Positions 21,075 through 32,739 of a DNA stretch of 64,000 nucleotides are shown here, piece after piece. The stretch lies in contig CM066045.1 in NCBI GenBank assembly GCA_033557465.1, forward strand, positions 129,725,596 to 129,789,595. Direction: 5' to 3'. Source of the DNA: Ichthyophis bannanicus. Taxonomy: Eukaryota > Chordata > Amphibia > Gymnophiona > Ichthyophiidae. The position numbers and the translations under genes were made by a program. The notes beneath the pieces are model-generated. The model was not told the DNA's origin. It did no database searches and worked only from the letters and a program-made list of their open reading frames with translations. The first letter of the stretch is position 1. Each line of letters begins with the position of its first letter.

Positions 21075-22189
21075 AGCACAGGGATGAGGAGTTCTGAGGG
21101 AAATGGTCCCCACAGAGCAGAATTAGTGATTAACAGGAGAAAATGATCCTATACGATACAGCAAGTTGTGTAGGGGGTGGAAGTGCTGCCCCCTCGCAAG
21201 ATCACCCTGCTCGCAGAGGCGTTGTTTTCTTAGCTTTAATATTTTCAAAATGTGCAACCTGCCTGTGTTTGGCGGATGATCACAGCACAGCTACAATCCT
21301 ATTCTGAATGCATATCAGGCTTCCTAGATTCAGTTTAAAGCCTATCAGGTTGGCGTGTCTGTGCAGCTCTCAGCAGGGACTCTTCAGAGATCTTTAAAAT
21401 TAATGGCATAGAACTGCCCTCCGAGAGCTCTGAATTACGCAAGGCTTGCTTTGCACTTAACTCGTACAGTTCTACAAGCTTCCAGAGCCAGGTCAAATGA
21501 ATAAATACGCAATCCCGCACTGTCTCAAACTAGCTTGTCCGCCAGAATCAAAATGATGATCGGCGAGTGTTTTAGTGCCATGCACAGCGTGAAATTGTCC
21601 AGCTTCCGTATCTTCTGGTAATAGAAGGCCATAGGTTGACTAGGGAAAAGAATAGCCATTGTCAGGGCGTGGGGAATGAGTCTGAAATAACGACGTCTTA
21701 TCAAAAAAAGCCATAAAATAAAATGCTAATTCTTTTCTGTTTTGCTTTGCTCATAAGACAAAGGAGTCTAGTACAAGATGCATTGTAGATCGCTACAGTA
21801 CTTTAATGAAAGGTTTTTATAACATTACAAAAGACAAAAGAAATGAAGAGAAGGCAAATAACGTGTGACCAAGGAACCATGCTGCACATATTAATATTTA
21901 TCTAATAGCCTCTGTTGTATATTAAGTTGCAGCCTTTTGTCTAATCGCGGTGGCTGCAGCAACACTTTGCCTACCTCAGGCTAGCTCAGCTTTTGGTGGG
22001 TTGTTGTCCTGCTTTCCTCTGGCCAATCTTTTCCCACGAGTATTTTAGCTAATGTACTTTTATGCATTTATTTGGCTTGAGCCCACACCTTTGCAGGCTG
22101 TCACTGGCAGAGATTGGATTGGGAATCACAGAGTCCTAATCCTCAGCCCTGGTTAGAGCACTGGGCTGCCCAAAGCTGGCCAGGTAACT
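21075..22189. other. Unassigned sequence
   Basis: Non-repetitive to the eye, with moderate GC and no long frame. It could be old unique intergenic or intronic DNA. Confidence 0.35.
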
Positions 22190-22549
22190 TCAAGGCTATG
22201 GGGGTTCTCAGGATATGCACAATGAATATGCAGGAGATTGAGAAATTTATGAACTGTGTTTATTAAGCTTTATTAAGTGCCTTTGTGAAGGCGCAACAGG
22301 ACTAGCCCGACATAAATAGCTTACATTGTAGTAGCAGTATAACAATGGTAAAATGACCATATGTCAGCATAATATATAACTGCAATAGTGCGGTAAACTT
22401 GGAAACAGGCACGTTAAATTATGCAAGTTGAAAAGTGCTCACTTTACTGCAGAGTGTGACGTAATGGCGTGTTTCCCCTCTCCGCTGTTCACAGACTCAG
22501 GCACACTTGTGCGGGGGACTCAATGGAAACAGCCACGGTAGGACAGCAG

Positions 22550-22880
22550 GAGATATGTGAGTGAACAGGCAAGGTACTGATGGTACAATGTGTGTGCACT
22601 GTGTGGGTGTCCATGTATAGCAATGGCATAATGCGGATATCTCCGTGGGCAGAGTTTAGCTGCTTATCTTGTGGATGTGAACACGAGATGTCAGAGTGGA
22701 GGGGATGTATGTGTGTGATGGGTGTCCGTGTTGGCACTGGTGTAGGAAGCAGGGTATGTGTGTCTGTCATGGGTGTGTATGTGTGTCAGGGACTGTGCGT
22801 GTTGTGCGTGTTGTCATTGAGTCAGGGCCTCTGAATCTGTAATATGTATTTCCGTGTGTAAGTATGTGTGTGTTGGCAAT
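22550..22880. repeat. GT-rich degenerate microsatellite region
   Basis: Frequent TGTGTGT and GTGTGTATG words over about 330 bases. The open frames on both strands here are produced by the simple composition. Confidence 0.7.
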
Positions 22881-24235
22881 GTATCTTGGGGCAATATCGA
22901 AGGCTGCTGAGGGATCCAGAAGATCCGCTGTCATAGTTCCTGTGAAGATCATTCAGTAGGGATGCGAGCACGTCTCTGTTCCATACCCAGGTCTAAAGCC
23001 AGGTTAACCACATCCCCTGCCAAGTCAGCTGTCCAAAACTAATGGCATAATGGATAAAAACAAGCACATACCAACAGGGTCCAACATACAGTATAGGAAG
23101 AGAACTAGCCCTCCTCAGCACTTTAAACCAGCATCTATTCTTTCAAGCCTGCCTTAAAAGGCTCCTAGTGGAGACTCTGTCCAGACACTAAGAGATCAAT
23201 ATTTAGCCACATGGACAGTTTCATACAGTAGCTGTAGGCTGCTGTATAGATACGTGGAACTGGGACCATCCGAAGTAGATGTTTCCAGTTATTACTGCTA
23301 ATTGTATGCACAGATATAACTGCAACGTGGGTATAATTGCACACACACAAGCAAACTAACACCCATTCAAGTATTCATGCATACACATGAAGGTGTTTAT
23401 TTTTATTTTATCATCTGGATTTGATAGACCACTATTTGAGCACATTATCATAGCAGTTTACTGAACTAAAGAATCATCTGAGTATGTCTCTCAAACTGCC
23501 TGTCTCTTTCCCCTTCACCGCATTGCTACCTCACTCATCTCCCCCCTTACTCCTCATCCTCTTACCCCTCTTTCCTCTCTCCTGCATCCCTCTTCTCCCC
23601 TAACCCCTCCCTCCCCTCCACCCTCTCTCAATGTTCTCCTTTCCTCACCTTTCTTCCCTCCTTCCTTTATCCTTCACCGTTAGCACATGGGCAGCCATTT
23701 TCCTCTTCTCCTTATCTTTGGGTTGTTTGCCCATGTTGCATCGTCAGTCTTTTACCCCATGAGTGTGATTCATGTTGCCACTGAAGCCCGCTAGTGCCAT
23801 GTACGACATCCACCCGTACGTCTGGGCCCACAGCTTTCACCAGTGGCTGACAGCATCTTCACACACCCAAAACAGTGCTTATGATTCCAGTGTAGCCCGC
23901 TAGCCCTGAACGTATTTTTCCAATGTTTCCAGCAAACACCTTCAGAGTGAATCTTCTATTTTATCTGACTAGCGTAACAGTTAATATGCCTCTATAATGG
24001 CCTGGTCGCTTGATATCCAGTTTCAGCAGCACTGCCTTCTGGCTAACACCAGTGAGTCATTCAGCTCCTGACCCTGTGTATTCCTACTGGTTCAGATTCT
24101 CAGCCGGCACAGTGACTGAATTTATTTAAGCATCGACATTTGAATTGATTCATGTTCGTTGCTGAATATATAGGTAGTGGGGTCACTGTTCCAGCACTAT
24201 TCATTTAGTTTAGGCCTGCTAGTTGGTAGACCTAA
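22881..24235. other. Unassigned sequence with a pyrimidine-rich tract
   Basis: 23500-23690 is strongly C+T rich (CCTC/CTCC words). The rest holds no recognisable gene or repeat ends. Confidence 0.4.
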
Positions 24236-24239
24236 ACTA

Positions 24240-24420
24240 AATTTATTTATTTATTTATTTATTTGGAAACTTTTATATACCTCCCCTTCCCAAGATCAGG
24301 GGCGGCTTACATGGAACAAAGGAAACATACATCAAACATTTTGCAGAATTGCAACTATTTACAAAAAACAATATAAGCATAGAAACTATTTACAACTTAC
24401 AGCATAACATGTGCATAAAT
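24240..24420 (-). mobile_element. L2-like LINE tail, family A variant
   Basis: On the minus strand: TGTAAGCCGCCCCTGATC, a GGGGAGGTATATAAAAG block and an (AAAT)n tail read here as TTTATTTATTTATT. Matches the tail at 18.40 kb. Confidence 0.7.
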
Positions 24421-24761
24421 GTGTGCATTGCTTGGATAGTAGCTCAGTGTTCCTGCTAAGTGGATAATATTTTAGCCTATCTTCGCCCCCCCCCCCCCCA
24501 ACCCCATATTACATGGATAGTACTGGGCGATTGAGTTTGATTTTTGGCACATTGCCATCTGAATATGTTTTTACATTGCACAAATAAAGACGCTATGCAT
24601 TCATTGCAACCAGTTAATGAATATCTTCTGAAATGGCCCAATTGAGAATGATCCCCTGGTGCACATTGGCTCATAGGTTGCCATTTAATTTTGTAATCTA
24701 TATAACTGCCTTTTGAAAGCTTTTGGAAAACAGAACATGTTGCATGCGCTCCCACAAAGAA

Positions 24762-25042
24762 CATTAGAGCTGCCATACTAAGTCAGACCAAAGGTCCATC
24801 AAGCCCAGTGTCCTGTTTTCAACAGTGGCCAATCCAGTCACAAGTACCTGACATATCCCAAAAGTAGCCATCTCCTTGCTACTTATCCCTATGGATAAAC
24901 AGTGGTTTTCTCTTGGATTACCTTAATAACGGTTTATGGAATTTTCCTATAGGAATTTGTCTAAACCTTTTTTAAAACTAACTTCCCGCTTTTACCACAT
25001 CTACCAGCAATGAGTTCCAAACACTTTGAGAGAAAATATTTT
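24762..25042 (-). mobile_element. CR1 LINE 3' end, copy 1 (outer)
   Basis: Minus-strand CR1 tail: CTTGATGGACCTTTGGTCTG, then ACTTAGTATGGCAGCTC and a worn TTCT end. The upstream text (AGTGGCCAATCCAGTCACAAG on plus) is the usual CR1 3' untranslated region. It appears to continue beyond copy 2 at about 25628, which suggests that copy 2 inserted into it. Confidence 0.78.
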
Positions 25043-25625
25043 AAGAACATAAGAAATGCCATACTGGATCAGACCAAGGATCATCCCAGTATTCTGTTTC
25101 CAAAAGTGGCTAACCCAGGTCACAAGTACTGGTCAGGTTCCCCAAAGGGTACACAGATTTTATGCTGCTTGTCCCAGGAGTAAGTAGTGGGTTTCCTCAG
25201 TCCTCTTTAATAATAGTTTATAGACTTTTCCTCCAGGAACTCATCCAAAGCTCTTTTTAACCCAACTAAACTAACAGCTTGATTCATCTGTGGTAACAAA
25301 GTCCAGGGTTTCATTAATCATTGACTAGGGTTGCGAACTGGCTCCAGATGCACCTGACACATTTGATCCAGTCCTAGGTTTACCCTGCTGCATGCAGGGA
25401 CATGTAGTTCTGATTTTTCCATTGCACTCCATAAGAAAAGCAAGACTACATGCACTGCATGCAATGGGGTAAACCCAGAACTGGATCAAGCCCGTCGGGC
25501 ACATCTGGAGCCAGTTGGCATCCTTAACATTGACTGAAAAAAACATTTTCTACAATTAGTCTTAAATATGCTACATTGTAGCTTCATTGTGTGTCCCCTA
25601 ATCCTTCTATTTTTGGAAGGAGTAA
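25043..25625 (-). mobile_element. CR1 LINE 3' end, copy 2, with a hAT insertion
   Basis: Starts with TAAGAACATAAGAAATGCCA, i.e. the CR1 tail TATGTTCTTA on the minus strand, then TACTGGATCAGACC. It is interrupted at 25326-25526 by a MITE and resumes with ACATTTTCTACAATTAG... to CCTTCTATTTTTGGAAGGAG. Confidence 0.78.
25326..25526. mobile_element. hAT-type MITE-B, 201 bp, inside CR1
   Basis: The ends TAGGGTTGCGAACTGGCTCC and GGAGCCAGTTGGCATCCTTA are inverted over about 24 bases. The 8-bp flanks TCATTGAC and ACATTGAC match at 7 of 8. The inner halves also pair (TGCATGCAGGGACATGTAGT against ACTACATGCACTGCATGCA). Confidence 0.83.
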
Positions 25626-25627
25626 AT

Positions 25628-26089
25628 ATACTACTTTGTGGCCTCATGACATGCCCCTAGTTCTTGTATTTTTTGAAAGACGCCATTGTACATCGTGGTG
25701 CTGTTTGGGAAGAAAACTGAAGAGCATTTCGAGTAACTGGGCATTTTGTGTTTCTGCAAATATTTTATTCAGAATAAACATCACGATTAACTTGAATGAA
25801 TGAGAGTATGAGCCAGAGAGGAATGAGTGTTCTATAAATACCTCTAACAAACTTTCTGATTACCTCTTTTTAGTTACAGCTGTTAGAGCCAGTTTGTCTT
25901 AGAAGATAATGAAATGATTGCAAGGACATGGATTTTTGCACATCTGGGGGAAACCGCTTTCCTGTTTCTCATGGTGTGATGGATTCACTTTCTGTGGGCG
26001 TTCTACATAACTAGATGAGCGATTCTCACTGGCATTATTTGGTATAAGGGTACTAGAAAGCTGTGCCTAGCAAAATAAAGAACCAATAA
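25628..26089. other. CR1 remnant then unassigned AT-rich sequence
   Basis: 25628-25700 reads like the continuation of the outer CR1 copy (CTTTGTGGCCTCATGACATG). Beyond that I recognise nothing. Confidence 0.4.
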
Positions 26090-26436
26090 GGGAGTAATTG
26101 TATAAAATGTTTTCCACCTGTAAAGGCTGTTTGATATGTGGGAAAGGCCTTTCATAAAATTACCCTATAGTATTCACACTAATAAGTACATGTGCTAAAA
26201 GATAGAATATAGGCATTTCCGAGTGCCACGGGGTAGAGTTGTGATGTACCTGCATATTTTATAAAATGAGTACATATGTACTTGGAAGCAGGCATAAATG
26301 TGTGCGTCAGCATTTACACGCTATTGGGGCTGGTTCTGGTCGCCTATCTTATAAAGGCACATAGGTGCATATGCTAGGCTTACAGTAGGCATGCTTTGGG
26401 ATTTCTCACATAGATGTCCTTTTATAAAATCATCCC
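26090..26436. mobile_element. Worn MITE-C copy
   Basis: The ends GGGAGTAATTGTATAAAATG and TTTTATAAAATCATCCCT are inverted. The interior is rich in TATAAA words. Related to 18581-18973. Confidence 0.55.
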
Positions 26437-26529
26437 TAAAGGGATACAATCCATGGGTGATGTAAGGCACACAGATGCAATAGGTGACCTCCAAAGAGCT
26501 AATAGTTTAAGTGGGTAATGTAAAGCTGA

Positions 26530-26835
26530 ATCGCCATGGTTATCTGTGCCCTTGTTTTCCACTGCCAACTCCAGGCTGTGTTCTTTCCACTTGCCGCATC
26601 ATATGCCTGGAACAGTCTACCCGAGTCAGTGCATCAGGCTGCATTTGATCCTGACCCTTTATTCTCTTGTTTATCACCCATGTGCTTGACGATCATCTCT
26701 AGATCCTTCTCTGTTGTGTTTCTGTCTTGCATAGATTGTAAGCGTTACCGAGCAGGGACTATCTCCCATGTGTCTACAGTATGTGTAGTACCATACAAAT
26801 GAAAAATAATAGTTGTGGTAGATCGCCATCAATCT
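26530..26835 (+). mobile_element. L2-like LINE 3' end, family B
   Basis: The plus frame reads FFPLAASYAWNSLPESVHQ and LFSCLSPMC-like C-terminal blocks. The tail follows: AGATTGTAAGCGTTACCGAG, CAGGGACTATCTCCCATG and a diverged end with ATAATAGTTG. Confidence 0.75.
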
Positions 26836-26847
26836 CCTTTTCTGACG

Positions 26848-27048
26848 TAGGATTGCCAGTTGGCTTCAGATTCACCTGACAGGGTTGATGAAGCCCTGCA
26901 TTTCTCTTTGCATGCAGAAACGTGTAGTTTTGCTTATTTTTAGGGAATGCAATTGGGAAATCAGAGCTACAAATGTCTGAATGTAGTGAAGTAAATCCAA
27001 GACAGAATCGTCCTTGTTGGGCAAATCTGAAACCAGCTGGCAACCTTA
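26848..27048. mobile_element. hAT-type MITE-B, 201 bp
   Basis: The ends TAGGATTGCCAGTTGGCTTC and GAAACCAGCTGGCAACCTTA are inverted. The 8-bp flanks TTCTGACG and TTCTGACT match at 7 of 8. Same length as the copy at 25326-25526. Confidence 0.82.
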
Positions 27049-27204
27049 TTCTGACTCGTAGCTTGCTTGCCCTTTAGATCATGATGAGTTCATTAGGGAT
27101 GGATTGGAGTCCAGAGAATTTTCCCTACTGTCAGGATCTTATACGCACATCATATGCCTTTAAAACATGCTGGGAATCAAAAGATATACCAAAGAGAGAG
27201 TTTT

Positions 27205-27392
27205 TTAGCCCAGTCTTCGGAACACACCTAGCCAATCAGGTTTTCAAGATAACCACAATGGAAAAAGTATGAATGATAGAGATTTGCGAATGATAGAGAT
27301 TTGCGAATGATAGAGGCAATGCATGCAGATCTATTTAATTCATATTCACTGTGGTTAACCTGAAAATCTGAGAACTCCTGGCCTAGGAAGAT
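27205..27392. mobile_element. MITE-A copy with an internal 17-bp tandem repeat
   Basis: Has the CCTAGCCAATCAGGTTTTCA...AACCACAATG half and the GTGGTTAACCTGAAAATCTG half of MITE-A. The middle is expanded by GAATGATAGAGATTTGC at 27271-27287 and 27288-27304, plus 11 more bases to 27315. Confidence 0.72.
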
Positions 27393-28225
27393 ATTCCTGA
27401 GGGTTTGCTATTAATTTCACGGGTGAAATTCTCTTTGTGCTCTAGTTTTGGGAGCAGGTTTGAAGGGCTGATGCTATGTTCATTTTTGCTCATGAAAGTC
27501 ATCAGGGATGGTGTGTGTGGAAGGGTGGTGTGTGAGTGAAAAAAGGAAGAAAATATTGCCATTTAGGTGACTACACTGACAGTATAATTTTGTACACTTC
27601 CAAATCAATAGAATATCATTAGAATGGCAGAAGAGGCTGGTGATATATGGAAATCATTTTTCGTTGCTATAACTAGACAGAGCGTACACCTGTTTTTCAG
27701 TCCTTATTCTGTCTCTCCCCCTGTCCCCTCCTCCTCTCCCACAAAGGGCTTTGCACCTGGGAAATAGCCCTTTTGCCCAGCCCTAATTATAGCCCTGATG
27801 GACGTTCTACAAAAAAGGATCATTTTCTGTAACCTCTTATATTTTTAATACCCGGAACTCTGATTCTCCAACCACAGGGGCCCTATTTACCAAAAGACAT
27901 TTCCTGTTCTGCATCCATGACAAATCCTAGGAGCCCATGGTGCTACTATCAGAGCAGGGTTAAATAGAACCTCATTGGCTTATTACCATACATGAAAAAT
28001 CTTCCAACTTTATTTCTGCTGCTACTGCTGGTTGCTAAGTAGCAGTCTTCTGTAACCATGGTAACAGCATTGAAGAGCATCCCTTTCCGATGGAGTTTGA
28101 TGAGGTATTGTACAGTGGAATTGCTCATGGTCTCATCAAATCTGGCATAACTTTGGATGGAAAAGACTGCAAACGAGTTCTGTTCAGTTAACCTGTACAG
28201 TATTTGTGTGTGTCTTGATGGTCAA
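27393..28225. other. Unassigned sequence
   Basis: No recognised gene or repeat. Includes a pyrimidine-rich run near 27710-27750. Confidence 0.35.
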
Positions 28226-28231
28226 ATAGCT

Positions 28232-28545
28232 TATACTTATCGCTTGTATAGTGCTACAAGTCATACATAGAACTGTACTCACATATGTAAAAGACAGTCG
28301 CTGCTCCATAGAGCTTACAATCTTTTCAAGAAAGAGACAGACAAACACAACAAACAGGAGACTCGCATAGAACTAGTGAGAGACTGTTATAACACACAAG
28401 GGTGGTAAACAGGAGAATAAGGCAGTCAGGATCCCAAAACAGTCAAAGAGGTTGGCTTTTAGCCTGGGTTTGAATAGGGCCAGAGATGGAGCCTGGCGTA
28501 CCGACTCAGGTAGTCTGTTGCAGGCATATGATGCAGTAAAGTGGA
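28232..28545 (-). mobile_element. L2-like LINE 3' end, family B
   Basis: The minus-strand tail (TCGCTTGTATAGTGCTACAAG, then GAGCTTACAATC on the plus text) is followed by C-terminal coding remnants around 28455-28520 (TTTTAGCCTGGGTTTGAATA). Confidence 0.75.
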
Positions 28546-31150
28546 ATTAATCATTTAATGCTAGATTAAATCATCGCTCCCTTTTCAGCCACCATAGGGT
28601 CATTTTGGATGTACCTCGTGTGGTGAAGTGTAGTCTGGGGATGGGAGATCAAGGTCTTGGTGTTAGTAGGGTGAACTACAAGGAAGCATAAGTATAGCAA
28701 TAAGTATGAAGGATTACTTTAGTTGGAAATGAAATAGGAAATTTTAATGAAAATAGAAGCCCCATGCTGCTGCTGCTGCAAAAAAGTCCCCTGCAACACC
28801 CCATACCCTAGACCTTCCTTCCTTCCATGGGGTCTTCATAGGGCAGGAACAATCCACAGCTGCCCCATTCCGTCGATACTGTAATCTAAGATGGTAGCAG
28901 CTAAGCTGAGGCTGATATAGTTTTGGAGCCATCGGGGATCGCTGCTGGGGTAAGGGGCTAGGGAGGAGGTCCAGAGGGGGTAGCTAGTTGTCTTTTTCAA
29001 ACTTGGAAGGTGGGGGGGAAGGGCAGGGATCTGGATCTGGCATTTTAAAAATTCCCTGGGGTTTTCTTTTTTTCATTCCTCTTTTTAAAATGCTATTTAT
29101 ATTAAATAAATGAAACCAAACCCTATAACAAATGAAAATAGCTTTTTCTGTACACACCTCTAATAGGTATTTGGGAGGGGAGCTGCCCCACTTTGGAGAC
29201 CCTGTCAATGTTCACCACACTCCACTTGATGAAGACAGTAAAGATCACATAGTGGTAGCAAAGTCTGGGTTCGAATTCCAGGGTTTTAAAGAAACAGGAG
29301 CACCCTCCAGGGCAGAGGCGACTAAAGACAATTTGCTTCCGAAGACAAGGGTTGAGATGGTGCCCCCTGCTGAAGCACCCAAAAGAAGGAGAGGATCCCG
29401 TAACCTGCATCTAATTCATCAGCACTGCCCCTCTCCCTCCCACCCGGTGCAGTGCACATTTGTTTGCCACGCAAGGACTTTCTTTACCCAGAAAGCCCTG
29501 CACTTCTCAAACAGAAGTTCAGTGAAATGTGTGGAAGTGAGCGGAGCAGCATCAAAGGTCATTGCAGGGTCACTGGTGCTGTGGGGGACAGGAGAAGCAA
29601 CAGATCTAGCAATATCCTCCAGTACACTCATGCAGGGTGGTCTTTGTGGGTTGGGGACTCCCCCCCCCCCCCCCCCGGGACTCTCTGCTAAGCTATTACA
29701 ATCACTAAACTGAAATTAAAATGATTTTTTCTGTCTTTTGTTGGATTTTTTTGGATGTTGACAGAACATCTCCCTCCCAGTTTTCTTCAGGACCATTACA
29801 AGTACCAGAACTGTACACCAGTGACCTAAATGAAGAAATCATCACTGATCACATATTACTGTAAAAATAGCAAATTTGAATCAAATGTACCAAGTACATG
29901 CTAGAGTCCAAGAGCTAAGCAAAACGTTCTTCATCCTGTCCAGTGCTTATGAACTTCAGGCTTCGGGAGACAGCAAACCAGGTCTGGAATCTCGTATGCA
30001 AGGTGAGGTTTTTGCAAGCACGTGGCTGTATTATAAGGTTACCCGACATCCCTGATTTTGGGGGATTGTCCTCAGTTTTAGAGCTGTGTCCCAGACTTCC
30101 ACCTTTTTGGCAGTCTCCTGTTCCCAAGTCCAGCAATGGAGACAGAGAGGGTAGAATAAAATGATTTTCAGTTTAGTGAATGGAATATGTCAGTTCTTAG
30201 AATTTACGTCCGTTATCGTTATATTTCGCACAGTATGGGGGAAATGTTTCATTGTTCCTATTTCTGTCAATTTGTGTACTTGGAAGTGATATTGTTGCTG
30301 TCGTGGGATGGATGCTTATGGGGTGGAGGGGGCAGGATAATGACTCCTCTTCCCTCCTCCATACCTTGTTGCTCAATCCTGGAACTAAGGTGCCCCGTCT
30401 TCCCTCTCTCCCTCCTTGCTTCAGATAACAAGTGATCCAGATTTGCCTGTAAAAAATCTGGTACCATACTCTATTTGCATTTTAACACCCAAGTATTTAG
30501 CTAATTCTCCTAAAGAATTTTAAAAAGATCTGTGATACAGCTGTCATTGTACTTTTATAGACAGGGCAATGTGAAACTGAAATAAAATGTCTGTTTTGCT
30601 TATAGGTCATCAAACCTTTAAGCCTGAACCTGAAAGCCCCAAGAACCAATGCATTTTTTGAAGCAAAAAATGATGCCAGTATTCATATGAAGAGCGCTTT
30701 TATTAATAGATGAGGACCATGGTTCAGTTATAGCAGGCAATTAAAAAATGTGCCAGTACTCAGGTGCCCACCAAATACCCCCTCAAAAAAAACCCTGCTA
30801 AGAACATCACTGCTTGGTATGGCCAGTCTGCCAATTTATCCTATAATATAACATAACATTTTTAAAATTTTTATGTTTTTTACCTTTTATTCTCATCTTC
30901 AGCCTCATCTGTTAATTTCTTATTCCTTTCTCCTGATCACATCTCATCTTCTTTCATGCGTTTTCTTTATTTTTGTATTTATACGTCATATTTTAATTAA
31001 CATCATTTTTTTTCTATTTATTCAGTTTCCATTTTTCTGTATTTCCTTTCACCTCTGATTTTTGCTCATCTCTTACCCATTGTGGGGTTTTCTTTGGATG
31101 TTTCTATCCTGCTGCCCTTCATGGTTTTGCTGATCCTATGCTTATGCTGC
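28546..31150. other. Unassigned sequence
   Basis: Includes a C homopolymer around 29661-29678. The 193-codon open frame at 29132-29713 passes through that run and has an overlapping open frame on each strand, so I do not accept it as a gene. An AT-rich part (30840-31070) encodes only Phe-rich random frames. A half-copy of a MITE-B-like end may lie at about 30030-30130. Confidence 0.35.
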
Positions 31151-31159
31151 AGCTCATAG

Positions 31160-31400
31160 TATTTATCAGTCTTCCCTCTCCCCCTCCCCTCTCTCACACA
31201 CATTTCATTTCATGTCACATCGCTCTTCATCATACACACCTCACTGTGCCCTGGCTAGCACATAATGCACATCCCTTTCACCTCCCCCGTCACTCCTCTT
31301 TTCCTTCCCTTTCTCTCTCATCCAATTAGCCTTTGGCTCTCTTTTCCTCTTCCTTCCTTTTCGCCTACAGCTCACCTCCCGTCCCACCAAAGCTCTTTTG
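31160..31400. repeat. Pyrimidine-rich tract
   Basis: Dominated by CTCTCC, CCTTCC and CTTTTC words. The mirrored open frames on the minus strand (Arg/Lys/Glu-rich) are a composition effect. Confidence 0.7.
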
Positions 31401-32558
31401 AACAGCAGTGGCACCCACCCAGCCCCATGACTGCCTCTTCTAAACAGGAAGCATGCCAGTAGAAGGTGGAGGCAGCATTGACGTGCTTTGCACCACTCGG
31501 TTAAAAGCATGATGTTCTGTCTTAGGCAACAGAAGAAGAACGGTTATCTTCATATTGCTAGGCCCAAAATGGCAGCCGACGGGGAAGGGAAAATATGTAC
31601 ACGCCGGTGCTGCTGCTACCTAGTGGCTCCCAGCAGTCTCCCTAAAGGTAGAGCCCTCAAAGATGAGATGGGAGTGGGCTAGGATAGGTTTCGTACCCCT
31701 AATCTGAGAATAGCAGCTCTTTTCCCCCTGTTTCTTAAGCCACGGTGTCATGCTTTTAACCATTTGGTGCAAGGCATGTCGGTGTGACACTCTGGCCCTG
31801 AGTTGCAAGGGAAGCGGAAAATGTCCAAGGCATTGCCACTCCTGCCCTCAGATTACCAAAGCAGGGGAAGGGGTGGAGAGATCAGCAGCAGGAAGGTATT
31901 TAAGGGGGGGGGGATAAGGGGATGGGTCTGTGAGTGAGGGGATCAGAAGGGATGTGAGGTGTGTGCATGTGTGTTTGTGAAAGAAGGAAGTGACTTAAGA
32001 GACAGGACATTTCAGAAAGTGGATTCCCTTCTTATGCCTCCCCACTGACTCTTCTGTTCCTGGATCCCTCTTTCTCTTCCATCCTGCTTTCCTCTCCTCT
32101 CCTCTCCCTTGCCTCTCCTCCTCCCTTATCCCCTCCCAGATTCTTTTATCATCTCCCTCCTCTGATACCCCTCCTTTATCCTCTCCCTCCTCCTTTCCCA
32201 GCATCGACCACAAAGATCCCTTTCCCCTTAACAAAGAAGAAAATAATGCATCTGTCAGTGCCTGAAAATAATTATATTGATAAAGCGAAAGATATATGTG
32301 CATCATCTAGAAATTCATATTGATGCAAGTTTATGCAAATATGTCAGTATTGCTGCAGTCTATTGGTAATATGTCACAGGAGAGCAGGGGCTTTGCTCTC
32401 AGGGAATCATTTTACGAGGCATGTCGGTGGATAAAACAGTGTTTTGCTTCCAGGTGGTGTAACATCATGGCATGGATCAGGATATATTTGCGGAAACGTA
32501 TGCCTATACAGCTTATATTTGCATAGGTTTATCTGATACAAATGATAAGTAGTAGCAA
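31401..32558. other. Unassigned sequence
   Basis: A loose inverted pair links about 31480-31575 and 31700-31775: TTTGCACC...GGTTAAAAGCATGATG against TCATGCTTTTAACCATTTGGTGCAA, separated by about 230 bases. A pyrimidine-rich tract covers about 32040-32200. No gene. Confidence 0.4.
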
Positions 32559-32559
32559 T

Positions 32560-32738
32560 AATCTTTTATTCTCCTGTTTCTCATCCATTTGTGTCAAGAC
32601 CATGTCTAATCCCCTCTCTTTGTTTTTGTCTTGCATCGACTGTAATCTCTACAAAGAAGGGATAGTCTCCCATGTGTTTATGTACAGCTCTGTGTACACC
32701 TCGTAGCACTATACAAATGATACGTTGTAGTAATTGCG
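32560..32738 (+). mobile_element. L2-like LINE tail, family B
   Basis: Tail blocks CATCGACTGTAATCTCTAC, GGGATAGTCTCCCATGTG and TACACCTCGTAGCACTATAC are those of the copies at 9.4 and 26.7 kb. Coding part lost. Confidence 0.68.
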
Positions 32739-32739
32739 A

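Noticed and set aside
29132..29713. 193-codon plus-strand open frame
   Set aside because: It passes through a C homopolymer giving a proline run, other frames across it are open on both strands, and it shows no family-like motif or neighbouring exon.
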